A DNA stretch of 63,167 nt from Bacteroidales bacterium UBA6244 (GCA_002440885.1 DJVY01000186.1:1-63167); one strand, 5' to 3'; numbered from the stretch's first letter, positions 27,131-36,264 are shown. Notes: a model not told the origin generated them from the letters alone. Made by a program: numbers and translations.

Positions 27131-28321
27131 TCACAGTTTAACGTCGAGAGCATCCTGCAAAGCATTGCCTAAGGCTAGAAAAGCCAGCACCAAAATCACA
27201 ATCGCTATGCCCGGGATAATTGCCAGATAGGCCGAGTCGAGAATGATAAAGCTATAATATTCCTTTACCATGCTTCCCCACGAGGGCATTGGAGGCTGAA
27301 CCCCGATACCCAGAAAACTTAAACCGGCTTCAATAAGTATAGCTGAAGCGAAGTTTGCAGCCGATATTACAATGACCGGGCTGAGGATATTAGGCAGAAT
27401 ATGCTTTGTGATGATTCTACTGTTTGAAAACCCCAACGCCCTGCCCGCTTCCACAAATTCCTTTTCACGGATCGACATAAACTGTCCCCTGACAACGCGC
27501 GCTACTTCAACCCACATGGTTAAACCAACTGCAACAAATACTTGCCAAAAACCTCGTCCGAGGGCAAAGGTGAGGGCAATAACCAACAAAAGGGTTGGAA
27601 TAGACCAAACTACGTTGATAAACCACATGATGGCCTGATCGGTCTTTTTTCCAAAAAAACCCGCCATTGCTCCCAATAACAGGCCTAAAACGAGCGAAAT
27701 AGATACAGAAATAGCCCCAACGGAGAGACTTACGCGGGTTCCTATTATCATCCTCGACAACAAATCGCGCCCAAACTGATCCGTCCCCAGCCAATAGGTT
27801 CGCTTCGTGATTACAGAATTTATCCTTAGTTTATCCGATGAAGAAACCTGTGCATCCGGAGTATTGTGTTCAATATCCAATACATCTGTACTATCGGGAT
27901 GTTTGTTTGCTGTCTGATTGGATTGTGAATCAAATTGGTTAATTCCAAAGCATTGCCATCCGCCGTCCCCATCAGGGTTAAAAAGTCTGACACACAATGA
28001 GTCTTCCGTAAGATTATAATGTTGAAATGGAATTTGTTTGTATTGACTTTTAGCACCGAACAGCATGCTGTGCCACCATGGAACAGCGCTTGGTTGGTTT
28101 GTCAGCGGCAGGTTAAGCATGTTTACGGTAAAACCCGGTTTCTGTGTGCTGATCTCGAGCGTTTGTGTATTCGAAAAAGGGGAGGAGTCGGGGGTAATTA
28201 AATAGCCCAAGAGACTGATAACAACAGAAAAAACAACCACCGACAAAGCAACCACCCCAATGGGATTTCGCCTGAACTTTCGCCAGGCAATGGCGCTCAA
28301 TGAATTGGATTTACTCTGCAT
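27131..28321 (-). CDS. ABC transporter permease, OppC/DppC type, with large periplasmic insert
   Basis: A 396-residue inner-membrane permease of the oligopeptide/dipeptide class. TM1 lies at about residues 20-43 and the C-terminal transport core has five more helices. The EAA loop is EAGRALGFSNSRIITKHILPN, typical for OppC. Between TM1 and the core is an insert of about 120 residues (rich in D, N, S and Q, beginning with TPDSSPFSNTQT) that makes the protein longer than the usual ~300 residues. No partner permease (OppB), ATPases or binding protein lies in this window, so the substrate is open. Start: the ATG at 28321 (MQSKSNSLSAIAWRKFRRNP) is preferred over 28327 or 28348. It converges with DUF5723. 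Confidence 0.82.
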   Translation of the reverse strand: MQSKSNSLSAIAWRKFRRNPIGVVALSVVVFSVVISLLGYLITPDSSPFSNTQTLEISTQKPGFTVNMLNLPLTNQPSAVPWWHSMLFGAKSQYKQIPFQHYNLTEDSLCVRLFNPDGDGGWQCFGINQFDSQSNQTANKHPDSTDVLDIEHNTPDAQVSSSDKLRINSVITKRTYWLGTDQFGRDLLSRMIIGTRVSLSVGAISVSISLVLGLLLGAMAGFFGKKTDQAIMWFINVVWSIPTLLLVIALTFALGRGFWQVFVAVGLTMWVEVARVVRGQFMSIREKEFVEAGRALGFSNSRIITKHILPNILSPVIVISAANFASAILIEAGLSFLGIGVQPPMPSWGSMVKEYYSFIILDSAYLAIIPGIAIVILVLAFLALGNALQDALDVKL

Positions 28322-28348
28322 GCACATTAGGGTGACAAGAACGAGCAA

Positions 28349-28785
28349 AAGTAGTAAAAAAAGCCTCCTGTCTATGACTTTGAAGTAGTTGGTTGTTCAA
28401 GCGGCCCACACAAAATACGTTGGGAATTTATTGAAATCAAAACCCAACAAACCAACAACTTACCTCTCCCTCTAAAAAATTGTTGAAAAATATTTTAAAA
28501 AGCTGGTGGAATTTCTCATTCCGATTTAAACTCTTCTTACTCCAAAGTCCTTCCTTCATCCAGGTTTTCAGGATTGATACGACAGGTTTGTACTATAGAA
28601 ATTCCTCTCCGCATTTCATCGTGCGAGCCGCATGAGGCAGATTTTTTGTAGTACACCGAATAGGAACAGGATTACAAATATTCATGTTTGTTTTTACCGT
28701 GTATGACTACTTCTAAACAGTTATCGCTTAGTATACCTGTTAAGAATTGGTATGTATTGCCAGAAGCTAAGGTGCCGTAGTATGC
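28349..28785. other. gene-free stretch between the permease gene and tRNA-Lys
   Basis: About 440 bases with no convincing reading frame on either strand. It includes a T-rich stretch and a segment with GTGCGAGCCGCATGAGGCAG (28621-28640) that loosely recalls group II intron domain V, without the second half of the hairpin. Nothing else is recognisable, so it may hold the promoter of the permease gene. Confidence 0.5.
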
Positions 28786-28825
28786 AAAAAAAAACGCTTG
28801 TAAGTGGTTAGCTTACAAGCGTTTT
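28786..28825 (-). terminator. intrinsic terminator of tRNA-Lys
   Basis: A perfect 14-bp stem, AAAACGCTTGTAAG (28791-28804) with CTTACAAGCGTTTT (28812-28825), has a 7-base loop. On the minus strand it is followed by T residues (28790-28786). It sits 10 bases past the 3' end of tRNA-Lys. Confidence 0.88.
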
Positions 28826-28835
28826 AAGATTCATT

Positions 28836-28911
28836 TGGTGATCCGTCCGGGGCTCGAACCCGGGACCCTTTGCTTAAAAGGCAAATGCTCTACCTGCTGA
28901 GCTAACGAATC
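28836..28911 (-). tRNA. tRNA-Lys (anticodon TTT)
   Basis: Minus-strand cloverleaf with acceptor GATTCGT/ACGGATC (including a G-T pair), D arm TAGCTCAGCAGGTAGAGCA, anticodon loop centred on TTT (CTTTTAA), T arm GTCCCGGGTTCGAGCCCCGG and an encoded CCA at 28836-28838. Confidence 0.95.
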
Positions 28912-28982
28912 GTTCGGTTTTGAGGGTGCAAAAATAGTCCTTTTTTAAAAACCTCAAAACGAAATGGGTGTTTTTTTTGTTT

Positions 28983-29597
28983 TTATTCCAATAATACCCC
29001 TTTTCCTTGTCGTATAATCTCAAAATCGTCTGTGGTACAGTCAATTACCGTCGATGGTTCATTCCCGACAAATCCTCCTTCAATGATTAAATCAACTACT
29101 TTTCCGTAGTTTTCTTCCAGCACGTAAGGATCGGTGGTGTAATCAACAATCTCATCCTGGTCGTGGATGGAGGTGGTAAGCAGCGGATGACCAAAGGCTT
29201 TCACTATCTCCATTACGATGTTGTTCTGTGGAATGCGGATACCAATAGTTTTCTTTTTGCTCTGGAATATGCGTGGAATGTTGTTGTTGGCATTCAAAAT
29301 AAAAGTGAAAGGTCCGGGCAGGTTTCGCCGTAACATCCTAAAAATTGTGTTATCGATCGGTTTGGTATATTCCGAAACCATGCTCAGGTCGTTGAAAATG
29401 GCAGAGAAATTGGCGTTTTCTTTTTTTATTCCTTTGATGCGGGCAATCTGGTCAACAGCTTTTGGCTGGTCGATGCTACATCCCAGGCCGTAAACGGTGT
29501 CGGTAGGAAAAATGACCAACCCACCTTTCTTAAGTACATTGACTACCATTTCAATATGGCGTGGTGATGGATTGTCGGGGTGGATAGATAGAATCAT
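28983..29597 (-). CDS. Sua5/YciO/YrdC/YwlC-family protein (L-threonylcarbamoyladenylate synthase-like)
   Basis: A 204-residue protein of the Sua5/YrdC group, which makes threonylcarbamoyl-AMP for the t6A37 modification of tRNA. Key blocks are VLKKGGLVIFPTDTVYGLGC, the basic-residue RIKGIKKENANFS, LPGPFTFIL, KTIGIRIPQN and the ending PSTVIDCTTDDFEIIRQGKG. The KRxxxxxL/P pocket motif is less perfect here (RIKGIKKENA versus KRP), as in YciO, so true activity is not certain. I use the ATG at 29597 (MILSIHPDNPSPRHIEMV); the longer frame extends over the upstream region. It is the only YrdC-like gene in view. Confidence 0.82.
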   Translation of the reverse strand: MILSIHPDNPSPRHIEMVVNVLKKGGLVIFPTDTVYGLGCSIDQPKAVDQIARIKGIKKENANFSAIFNDLSMVSEYTKPIDNTIFRMLRRNLPGPFTFILNANNNIPRIFQSKKKTIGIRIPQNNIVMEIVKAFGHPLLTTSIHDQDEIVDYTTDPYVLEENYGKVVDLIIEGGFVGNEPSTVIDCTTDDFEIIRQGKGVLLE

Positions 29598-29668
29598 TTT
29601 TTTATTTTTTTCGCACAAAAGTAGTAATTGTTGTGTGATCCTGACGGGGATATAAAAATTCATGGCAT

Positions 29669-29775
29669 AAAAAAAGGGTAAGCTACTTATATCGCACCGC
29701 TACAACCACCTACCCTTGCTACCTTCCGGTCCTGGGGGAATTCAGCGGGAGCTGGTCGTATAAGACTTACCCGCT
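29669..29775 (-). ncRNA. ffs: Signal recognition particle RNA (small bacterial type)
   Basis: On the minus strand the segment contains the SRP domain IV core CCAGGACCGGAAGGTAGCAA, with the GGAA tetraloop and asymmetric loop that bind Ffh. The two ends (GCGGGTAAGTC at 29775 and GCTTACCC at 29676) can pair to form a rod-like RNA of about 100 nt. A run of seven T residues (29675-29669 on the minus strand) follows, serving as terminator. It lies about 70 bases upstream of the YrdC-like gene. Confidence 0.9.
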
Positions 29776-29848
29776 GCAAAAATAACCATTGTTTAATGAT
29801 CTGCAACAAAATTCTTTTTATTTTTACCCGAATTTAAAAATCATACTT

Positions 29849-30376
29849 ATGGAACAAAAATCAATTTCTGTATTTGGAGCCGGTCTGATGCCGGGTATTC
29901 TCATTGGCTTCGCTCTCATAGTTTTTCAGCTTATCATGTATTTACTTGATGTGCCCAGCGAATCGTACGTCAACTTTTTGGCTTTTGTAGTGCTGGCGGT
30001 CGGACTTTTTTGGAGCATCGTTCAGTTTCGCGATACGCGTCTGGATGGCTTCATTTCATATGGTAAAGCTGTTGGTTCTGGTTTCGCCGTAGGCCTTATT
30101 GCTTCTATACTCGTGGGTATCTTCATGTATTTTTACCTTACTTACATGAATACAGGCCTTGTGGAGCAGGTACTGCTTACCGCTGAAGAAAACATGCTTG
30201 AGCAAAATCCAAACATGACGGATGAACAAATCGAGCAAGCCTTGTCAATGGTGGAGATTTTTACTACTCCCACCATGATGGCTGTGATGGGATTCGTTTA
30301 CAATGTGGTTGTATCGGTAATTTTTTCATTAATTATTGCTATTTTTGCCAAGCGCGAAGACAGAAGTATCGCCTAG
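29849..30376 (+). CDS. DUF4199 membrane protein
   Basis: A 175-residue inner-membrane protein of the DUF4199 family, common in Bacteroidota and of unknown function. It shows four hydrophobic helices: GLMPGILIGFALIVFQLIMYLL, VNFLAFVVLAVGLFWSIVQF, GKAVGSGFAVGLIASILVGIFMYFYL and a C-terminal MMAVMGFVYNVVVSVIFSLIIAIF in pieces. The soluble segment between TM3 and TM4 has the usual ENMLEQNPNMTDEQIEQAL helix. The ATG at 29849 gives MEQKSISVFGAG. The gene is 16 bases ahead of the GT2 gene and probably lies in its operon; this pairing is common in the phylum. Confidence 0.85.
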   Translation: MEQKSISVFGAGLMPGILIGFALIVFQLIMYLLDVPSESYVNFLAFVVLAVGLFWSIVQFRDTRLDGFISYGKAVGSGFAVGLIASILVGIFMYFYLTYMNTGLVEQVLLTAEENMLEQNPNMTDEQIEQALSMVEIFTTPTMMAVMGFVYNVVVSVIFSLIIAIFAKREDRSIA

Positions 30377-30392
30377 TATAAAATTGCAATAA

Positions 30393-31334
30393 ATGGATAT
30401 TTCGGTAGTAATCCCGTTTTATAACGAGGAAGAATCCCTGAAGGAACTAAATGATTGGATTATCCGCGTGATGAATTCCAATCATTTTTCTTTTGAATTG
30501 ATTTATGTTGATGATGGATCGAACGATGGCTCTTGGTCGGTGGTGGAACAACTGGCACAAACTAACCCCGATATTAAAGCCATTCGTTTCAGACGGAATT
30601 ACGGGAAATCGGCCGCTCTTCATGTTGGTTTTCAGCAGGCTATGGGTGACGTGGTGATAACCATGGACTCCGATTTGCAGGACAGTCCCGATGAAATTCC
30701 CGGACTTTTTAAAATGATCACCGAGAGAAATCTGGATATCGTTTCAGGATGGAAGAAGAAAAGATACGATTCCACGCTGATGAAGAATATTCCTTCGAAG
30801 TTGTTTAACTGGACTTCACGTGTGCTTTTTAAGTCGAAGTTGCACGACATGAATTGCGGCCTAAAGGCGTATAGGAACGAAGTGGTAAAAAACATAGAGG
30901 TGTATGGCGAAATGCACCGGTATATCCCGGTTATTGCCAGGGCTGCCGGCTTTTCGCGAATAGATGAGAAGGTTGTGGTTCATCAAAAACGTAAATATGG
31001 GGTTACCAAATTTGGTTTGGACAGGTTTATCAAAGGATACCTTGATTTGCTCACCATCAACTTTGTAACCAGGTTCGGACAGCGGCCGATGCACTTTTTT
31101 GGTGCTTTAGGTAGTCTCGTGTTTTTTACAGGATTCGTTATCGCCTCCTATCTGGCTTACGGAAAATTCTTTCTGGCCGAATACCGCATGACAGAGCGTC
31201 CATTGTTCTATTTTGGTCTGCTGGCGATGGTTATGGGAACACAGCTATTCTTAACCGGATTTCTGGCAGAACTCATCTCGCGGATTTCAAGGGAACGAAA
31301 AGCCTATCAAATAAAAACAAAGATTAATTTATAA
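30393..31334 (+). CDS. GT2 glycosyltransferase, DPM1/GtrB-like
   Basis: A 313-residue polyprenyl-phosphate sugar transferase. The GT-A domain has SVVIPFYNEEESL, YVDDGSNDGSW, RRNYGKSAALHVGFQ and MDSDLQDSPDEIP (the DxD region). Two C-terminal hydrophobic helices (FFGALGSLVFFTGFVIAS and ERPLFYFGLLAMVMGTQLFL) anchor it in the inner membrane. Enzymes of this shape transfer glucose, mannose or GlcNAc to undecaprenyl or dolichyl phosphate, or sugars such as Ara4N precursors. It is followed by an epimerase and a GT4 gene on the same strand with short gaps, giving a likely three-gene unit for a surface sugar. Confidence 0.85.
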   Translation: MDISVVIPFYNEEESLKELNDWIIRVMNSNHFSFELIYVDDGSNDGSWSVVEQLAQTNPDIKAIRFRRNYGKSAALHVGFQQAMGDVVITMDSDLQDSPDEIPGLFKMITERNLDIVSGWKKKRYDSTLMKNIPSKLFNWTSRVLFKSKLHDMNCGLKAYRNEVVKNIEVYGEMHRYIPVIARAAGFSRIDEKVVVHQKRKYGVTKFGLDRFIKGYLDLLTINFVTRFGQRPMHFFGALGSLVFFTGFVIASYLAYGKFFLAEYRMTERPLFYFGLLAMVMGTQLFLTGFLAELISRISRERKAYQIKTKINL

Positions 31335-31346
31335 AATTTATATAGC

Positions 31347-32396
31347 ATGAAAATACATCTGGTTTCGGGTGGTTGTGGTTTTGTTGGAAGAAACGTAGTA
31401 AAACGCCTGTTGAAAACAACCCAGGACAGCTTGTTTGTAGTCGACGATTTAAGCATTGGTCGCCATCCCTCAGAATGGTTTGAGGGTGAATATGTTTCAA
31501 CGATGAACAAAGATTTGGAAGTAATTGGTACGGCAGGCCGTCTGCATTTCTGGAACGGTGATTTCCGCAACCTGCTTTTCTATATGCGTCAAAATCCAAG
31601 ATATATCCAGGAAACCTATGGGCTTGAATTTGATAGGTTTGACGATGTTTTTCATTTTGCCGCCATTGTTGGAGGCCGGCTTAAAATTGATGGCGACCCA
31701 CTTATGGTGGCCCTGGATTTGAGCATAGATGCCGAATTTTTTTACTGGATTACACGTCATAAACCGGCTCGTGTGCTCTATCCCAGTTCCAGCGCAGCTT
31801 ATCCAACCAGTTTACAAACCACAACTGATGCCGTGGCTTTGCGCGAAAGTGATATCGATTTTACAAAAAACCTTGGTACACCTGATATGACTTATGGGTG
31901 GACCAAACTTACGGGTGAATTTCTGGCACAGATAGCCGCCCGTCAGTATGGAATTTCCATTGTGTGTATCCGACCTTTTTCGGGTTATGGTGAAGACCAG
32001 GAAACCAGTTATCCCACTCCGGCTATAGCTGAGCGGGCCGCCAAACGCGAAAGCCCGTTCGAAGTGTGGGGATCGGGCAAGCAGGGAAGAGACTTTGTTC
32101 ATATTGATGACATCATCGATTTTATTCAAATTTTAATGGACAACGTGAGCGATGGTTCAGCCTATAACATTGGATCAGGAAAACTGACTTCCTTCCTCGA
32201 ATTGATTGATGTATTCACAGATATTGCCGGTTATAAGCCTCCTGTAAAACCTCTGCTCGATAAGCCTGTTGGGGTTCACTCGCGCTATGCCGACATGTCG
32301 CTGGTGCAAGAAAAATTCGGATGGATGCCCAAAATTTCAATCGAAGAAGGCATGCGGCGCGTATACGAAGCCCAGTTAAAGAAATTGAAATCATAG
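31347..32396 (+). CDS. NAD-dependent sugar epimerase/dehydratase
   Basis: An extended short-chain dehydrogenase of 349 residues acting on a nucleotide sugar. The NAD-binding loop is GGCGFVGRNVV and the catalytic pair is YGWTK (YxxxK) preceded by a serine-rich strand YPSSSAAY. FVHIDDIIDFI is the typical late block. It groups with UDP-glucose 4-epimerase/dTDP-glucose dehydratase-type enzymes, but the specific reaction cannot be read. The stretch around the Rossmann loop to the catalytic residues is longer than in GalE (an insert near RLHFWNGDFRNLLFYMRQNPRY in part), which suggests a distinct substrate. It lies 12 bases after the GT2 gene. Confidence 0.82.
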   Translation: MKIHLVSGGCGFVGRNVVKRLLKTTQDSLFVVDDLSIGRHPSEWFEGEYVSTMNKDLEVIGTAGRLHFWNGDFRNLLFYMRQNPRYIQETYGLEFDRFDDVFHFAAIVGGRLKIDGDPLMVALDLSIDAEFFYWITRHKPARVLYPSSSAAYPTSLQTTTDAVALRESDIDFTKNLGTPDMTYGWTKLTGEFLAQIAARQYGISIVCIRPFSGYGEDQETSYPTPAIAERAAKRESPFEVWGSGKQGRDFVHIDDIIDFIQILMDNVSDGSAYNIGSGKLTSFLELIDVFTDIAGYKPPVKPLLDKPVGVHSRYADMSLVQEKFGWMPKISIEEGMRRVYEAQLKKLKS

Positions 32397-32402
32397 TCTC
32401 TG

Positions 32403-33686
32403 ATGAGCCCGTTAACTAACAAAAATATTATCGTTTGCTTTGGTCCAGGCCCTATGTTTAAAGGCGGAATAGCCAACTACAACACGTCACTTGCCAAGGC
32501 TTTCGACCGCATTGAAAACACAGAGGTACACATTGTTTCCTGGACTCAGCAATATCCTGCCATCATCCCGCGTGATTATATCGACAGAAAAAGTAAAGTC
32601 GACCAGCTGGCGGGAACAGGAATAAAAGTGCACTACCTTACCAATTATAATAATCCGGCTACCTGGTCGGCTACTGTAAAACTAATCGAAAGCCTGCATC
32701 CCAACAAGGTGATCTTTCAATGGGCCATTGCCGTACAGGGAATTCCGTTAGGATACATCTCGAAAAAGCTTAAAAAGAACAAAAACATTGAAGTTTATTT
32801 TGATCTTCATTTTGTAATTCAAAAAGAGGGAAGCTCTCTTGATAAAATGCTTACGGGCAAAGGAATAAAACATGCGGATTCGTACATCGTGCATGCTTTT
32901 AAAACGGCAGCAGAGTTAAAAGTCTTGTTTCCTAAAAAACGGTTTGAAGTAATTGAAAGGGGGGACATCATTGTCGGCGACGGGCATAAAGTATTGAAAC
33001 TATATCACCCCGTTTATGACATGTTTAAACCTGATCCAGGGTTCGATATCGAGGACGCAAAAGCAAAACTCGGCTTAAAAAAACATGTATTTCTTTTCTT
33101 TGGTTTTATCCGCAAGTACAAAGGACTGCACAATGTCCTCAGGGCCTTTTCATTGGTGTGCGGGCAGCGCAACGATGTCAGCCTCCTTGTGGTAGGTGAA
33201 TCGTTCTGGAACACACTTGACAAGAAAAAGTTTTCAACGCGTGTAAAAAGTCTGACATTCGGTGTGGCCAAAAAGATTTTTCTAAAGAATGAAGACAACG
33301 AACAAGATTACAACCCACTTGAATTAATTGATTTATTGGGTATTAAGCAGGATGTGGTGGTGCGCAACGACTTCGTGCCAAACGAGGAAGTTCCTTTTTA
33401 TTTTCAGGTTAGCGACAACATCATGCTCTATTACCTCACCGCCACTCCTTCTGGTGTTGAATCGATTGGGTATAACTTTAACATGCCGATGTTGGCTACC
33501 AGGGTAGGGCATTTCCCGGAAACGGTTAAAGATGGTTTTAATGGCTACTTGGCAGAACCTGACGACATTAATTCTATGGCAGAACAAATGATTCGGGCCA
33601 TCGAACAGCCTATTGACAGAAATAATGTGGCGGCCACTTCCAAGGACATGAGTTGGGATAACTATGCCCGTGAAATCTTAAGGTAG
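32403..33686 (+). CDS. GT4-family glycosyltransferase
   Basis: A 427-residue GT-B fold transferase. Residues 1-~200 form the acceptor domain beginning IIVCFGPGPMFKGGIANYNTSLAKAF. The donor domain starts around LFFGFIRKYKGLHNVLRAFSLV and includes VVVRNDFVPNEEVPFYFQVSDNIMLYYL and the nucleotide-sugar-binding SGVESIGYNFNMPMLATRVG in pieces. Members of this family add sugars to lipid-linked oligosaccharides. It is the last gene of the 30-34 kb sugar cluster. The start is the ATG at 32403, six bases after the epimerase stop. Confidence 0.83.
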   Translation: MSPLTNKNIIVCFGPGPMFKGGIANYNTSLAKAFDRIENTEVHIVSWTQQYPAIIPRDYIDRKSKVDQLAGTGIKVHYLTNYNNPATWSATVKLIESLHPNKVIFQWAIAVQGIPLGYISKKLKKNKNIEVYFDLHFVIQKEGSSLDKMLTGKGIKHADSYIVHAFKTAAELKVLFPKKRFEVIERGDIIVGDGHKVLKLYHPVYDMFKPDPGFDIEDAKAKLGLKKHVFLFFGFIRKYKGLHNVLRAFSLVCGQRNDVSLLVVGESFWNTLDKKKFSTRVKSLTFGVAKKIFLKNEDNEQDYNPLELIDLLGIKQDVVVRNDFVPNEEVPFYFQVSDNIMLYYLTATPSGVESIGYNFNMPMLATRVGHFPETVKDGFNGYLAEPDDINSMAEQMIRAIEQPIDRNNVAATSKDMSWDNYAREILR

Positions 33687-33903
33687 AAAAGCAATTCTTT
33701 AGATTTAACTCTATTGTATTGCTTTTTTTTGCAATTTTGACCATTCCCGACAATTAGGGATAGCGTTATACCGAATCGGGTTAGGTTTGTAAAAACAGAA
33801 AAACTTAATTCTCTCGGTATCAACTGCTTCTAATATGTTTTTTTCCAAAATCGGTAAGAAGCAGTATAAAAAGAAGATTAATGCATTTTGTTTTGGTTTA
33901 GCT

Positions 33904-35151
33904 ATGTATCAGTCGTTTATCATTCTTCTTGCCGTCGCTTTGTTGTTTACGTTGATAAACAAACGAATTCTTAAGCTTCAACTAACTATCGGTTTGATGA
34001 TTATGGGGATGATGATGTCGGCGACCTTACTGTTGGTTCGGGAGTTTGCCCCGCAGTGGTTTGCTCATTTGCTTCACCTTGTTGAAAACATTGATTTTGA
34101 GTCGTTTTTAATGAATGGTATCCTGAGTTTTTTGCTGTTTGCCGGATCAATACACATCAATGTGGAAGCGCTGAAAAAGGAAAGACTTCCTGTTTTTATG
34201 TTTTCTATTCTGGGAACAATCATTTCCACTTTTGTAATTGGATACCTTACTTTTGTCCTGTTCGGGCTGTTGGGATGGTCGATACCGCTGGTTCACTGTT
34301 TGCTTTTTGGCGCTTTGATTTCACCTACCGATCCCATCGCTGTACTAGCGATTTTTAAGGACTATAAAGTGCGCGAAGACATCAGTATAAAAATTGAAGG
34401 AGAGTCGCTGTTTAACGATGGTATCGGCATTGTTTTGTTTCTAACAGTTTCTCAATTAGCTGGTAGTCAAAGCGGTGATCTGTCTTTTTGGTCTGTATCC
34501 CTTTTGTTTTTACGCGAGGCTGTGGGAGGCATTTTGTTTGGAGTATTGATTGGATATGTAGCTACCTGGTTACTAAAAGTGTTTAAGTCGGATGCTGAAG
34601 GTGCCATTCTGGTAACGCTTGTGGTGGCCACGTCGGGATATGCCGTGGCTTTGGTGATGGGTTTGTCGGGGGCGTTGGCCATGGTAGCTGCCGGACTGGT
34701 GGTAGGGAGCTATATCAATAAACATGCAGGACAGGAAGTCAGAGAAATGACAGGCTCTTTCTGGAAAATTCTCGACAGTGTATTCAACAGTGTACTCTTC
34801 GTTTTGATGGGTTTGGTTATTTTACTCATTGATCCCGCGGTAATAAGCTTCGAGGCGGCTGCTTTTGTTGTACTCATTGTGTTGTTTGCGCGATTTGTAT
34901 CTGTGGCTATTCCCTATCTGTTAGTAGACAAACGTGTTACCGGATTTCCCTGGTTTAATCCCCGAATTGTTACCATTATGACCTGGAGTGGTTTGCGTGG
35001 AGGGCTTGCTTTTGCACTGGCTTTGTCAGTAGATGTAAACAATCACGGACATTTTTTTATTTTTCTCACCTACAGCGTGGTGGCCTTTTCCATCATTGTG
35101 CAAGGCCTGACGATTGGGCAGATGGTTAAAAAGTTGGGGGTAAGCAGATGA
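33904..35151 (+). CDS. Na+/H+ antiporter, CPA1 family
   Basis: A 415-residue membrane protein with about twelve helices. The most telling motifs are FGALISPTDPIAVLAIFK, the conserved SPTDP plus Asp-containing ion site, and GESLFNDGIGIVLF, with the ND motif of CPA1 exchangers. A positively charged segment and VTIMTWSGLRGGLAFALALS follow, as in NhaP-like proteins. It should exchange Na+ or K+ for H+ in pH and sodium homeostasis, fitting a saline habitat. The ATG at 33904 (MYQSFIILLAVALLFTL) places the first helix correctly; the longer frame to 33835 has a basic, non-helical start. Its stop overlaps the next start by four bases. Confidence 0.88.
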   Translation: MYQSFIILLAVALLFTLINKRILKLQLTIGLMIMGMMMSATLLLVREFAPQWFAHLLHLVENIDFESFLMNGILSFLLFAGSIHINVEALKKERLPVFMFSILGTIISTFVIGYLTFVLFGLLGWSIPLVHCLLFGALISPTDPIAVLAIFKDYKVREDISIKIEGESLFNDGIGIVLFLTVSQLAGSQSGDLSFWSVSLLFLREAVGGILFGVLIGYVATWLLKVFKSDAEGAILVTLVVATSGYAVALVMGLSGALAMVAAGLVVGSYINKHAGQEVREMTGSFWKILDSVFNSVLFVLMGLVILLIDPAVISFEAAAFVVLIVLFARFVSVAIPYLLVDKRVTGFPWFNPRIVTIMTWSGLRGGLAFALALSVDVNNHGHFFIFLTYSVVAFSIIVQGLTIGQMVKKLGVSR

Positions 35152-35834
35152 GTAATAAAGGATTGTATTTCAGCAAACGCGTGTTAAATTTTCTATACCA
35201 ATTGGAAGTTCCACAAGGGCTGCCACCTGATATTCAGACGTTAAACCCCTATCCTGATGAGGAGGTTAGACGGGTTACGGCCTTGTTTTACAATAAGTTC
35301 TATCACGACAGGAAGAATAGAAAACTCATTTTAGGTATAAATCCGGGTAGGTTTGGTGCTGGCGTTACAGGAATTCCTTTCACTGATCCGGTAAGATTAC
35401 AAGACCAATGTCAAATAAACAATCATTTTGATAAAAGGGGAGAGCTGTCTTCGGAATTTGTGTATCGACTGATTGAAAAAATGGGCGGTGCTGAACATTT
35501 TTATACACACTTTTATATCGGAGCGGTTAGTCCGTTGGGATTTACTAAAAACGGCAAGAATTACAATTACTATGACTCCATTGATTTAAAACGCACGCTA
35601 AAACCCTACATCATCGAAAGTTTAATAGGCCAAATAAGTTTCGGGCTCGACACCCACACTTGTTTTTGCATGGGCCAGGGTAAAAACTTTGAATACCTGA
35701 CCATGTTGAACACAGAGATGAGGTTGTTTAAAAAAATTGTGGCCTTACCACATCCGCGTTGGGTGATGCAATACCGACGTAAAGAATTAGAATTCTGGTT
35801 AAATGAGACTATTCAACTATTGATCAAATCATAA
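35148..35834 (+). CDS. SMUG2-like uracil-DNA glycosylase family protein
   Basis: A 228-residue protein of the uracil-DNA glycosylase superfamily, closest to the SMUG2/DUF4918 group of Bacteroidota. The active-site region is LILGINPGRFGAGVTGIPFTDP, with GxNPG, and the second motif is ALPHPRWVMQYR, the HP-containing loop that intrudes into DNA. The proteins of this clade remove uracil or oxidised bases such as hydroxymethyluracil; substrate specificity here is unverified. Translation is coupled to the antiporter gene through an ATGA overlap. Confidence 0.8.
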   Translation: MSNKGLYFSKRVLNFLYQLEVPQGLPPDIQTLNPYPDEEVRRVTALFYNKFYHDRKNRKLILGINPGRFGAGVTGIPFTDPVRLQDQCQINNHFDKRGELSSEFVYRLIEKMGGAEHFYTHFYIGAVSPLGFTKNGKNYNYYDSIDLKRTLKPYIIESLIGQISFGLDTHTCFCMGQGKNFEYLTMLNTEMRLFKKIVALPHPRWVMQYRRKELEFWLNETIQLLIKS

Positions 35835-36016
35835 ATAGTTGACATTTTTCAATTCTTCTGATTGAAGCGACCAAATCAAAGCCGGCTTCTGTTTTTGTAT
35901 TTAAACTCTTTATAAATTACTTAAATTAGCTTATTTGCAATCGTTTTTAATGGGGTAATTCATCAACTATGTGTAATTTCGTACACTCAAGTTTAATAAG
36001 ATAAAAACCTTAAGAA

Positions 36017-36247
36017 ATGGCAAAAGTAAGAGGAGCGATAGTAGTAGATGTAGAAGGTTGCAAAGGCTGCGGAGTTTGTGTGCCGGCATGCCCTACAGAT
36101 GTTATTCTATTGGCCAAGGAGGTCAACGGAAAAGGTTATCACTATGCCTACATGGCAAATCCGGAAGCATGTACTGGTTGCAGCAATTGCAGCATTGTAT
36201 GCCCCGACGGCGTGATTACAGTTTATCGTGTAAAATTAACAGCTTAA
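36017..36247 (+). CDS. 4Fe-4S dicluster ferredoxin subunit of a 2-oxoacid oxidoreductase
   Basis: A 76-residue ferredoxin with two 4Fe-4S motifs, CKGCGVCVPACP (residues ~15-26) and CTGCSNCSIVCP (52-63). It is the delta or D subunit of VorDBAC/KorDABC-type complexes and carries electrons from thiamine-bound intermediates to the main ferredoxin. It is 17 bases upstream of the alpha subunit gene and forms the first gene of a four-gene operon. A weak -7-like TAATTTCG occurs at 35974-35981. The adjacent reading frame overlapping it is not real; the true VorB start is at 36265. Confidence 0.92.
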   Translation: MAKVRGAIVVDVEGCKGCGVCVPACPTDVILLAKEVNGKGYHYAYMANPEACTGCSNCSIVCPDGVITVYRVKLTA

Positions 36248-36264
36248 CATTTAAAATATTTAAA

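Noticed and set aside
28621..28655. GTGCGAGCCGCATGAGGCAG recalls group II intron domain V.
   Set aside because: The second half of the hairpin (GTACGGTTC-like) is missing, no intron-encoded reverse transcriptase lies nearby, and the resemblance is short.
36058..36264. A longer reading frame extending vorB upstream over the ferredoxin gene.
   Set aside because: The ferredoxin in the other frame is clearly the real gene; the VorB start at 36265 matches known subunits.
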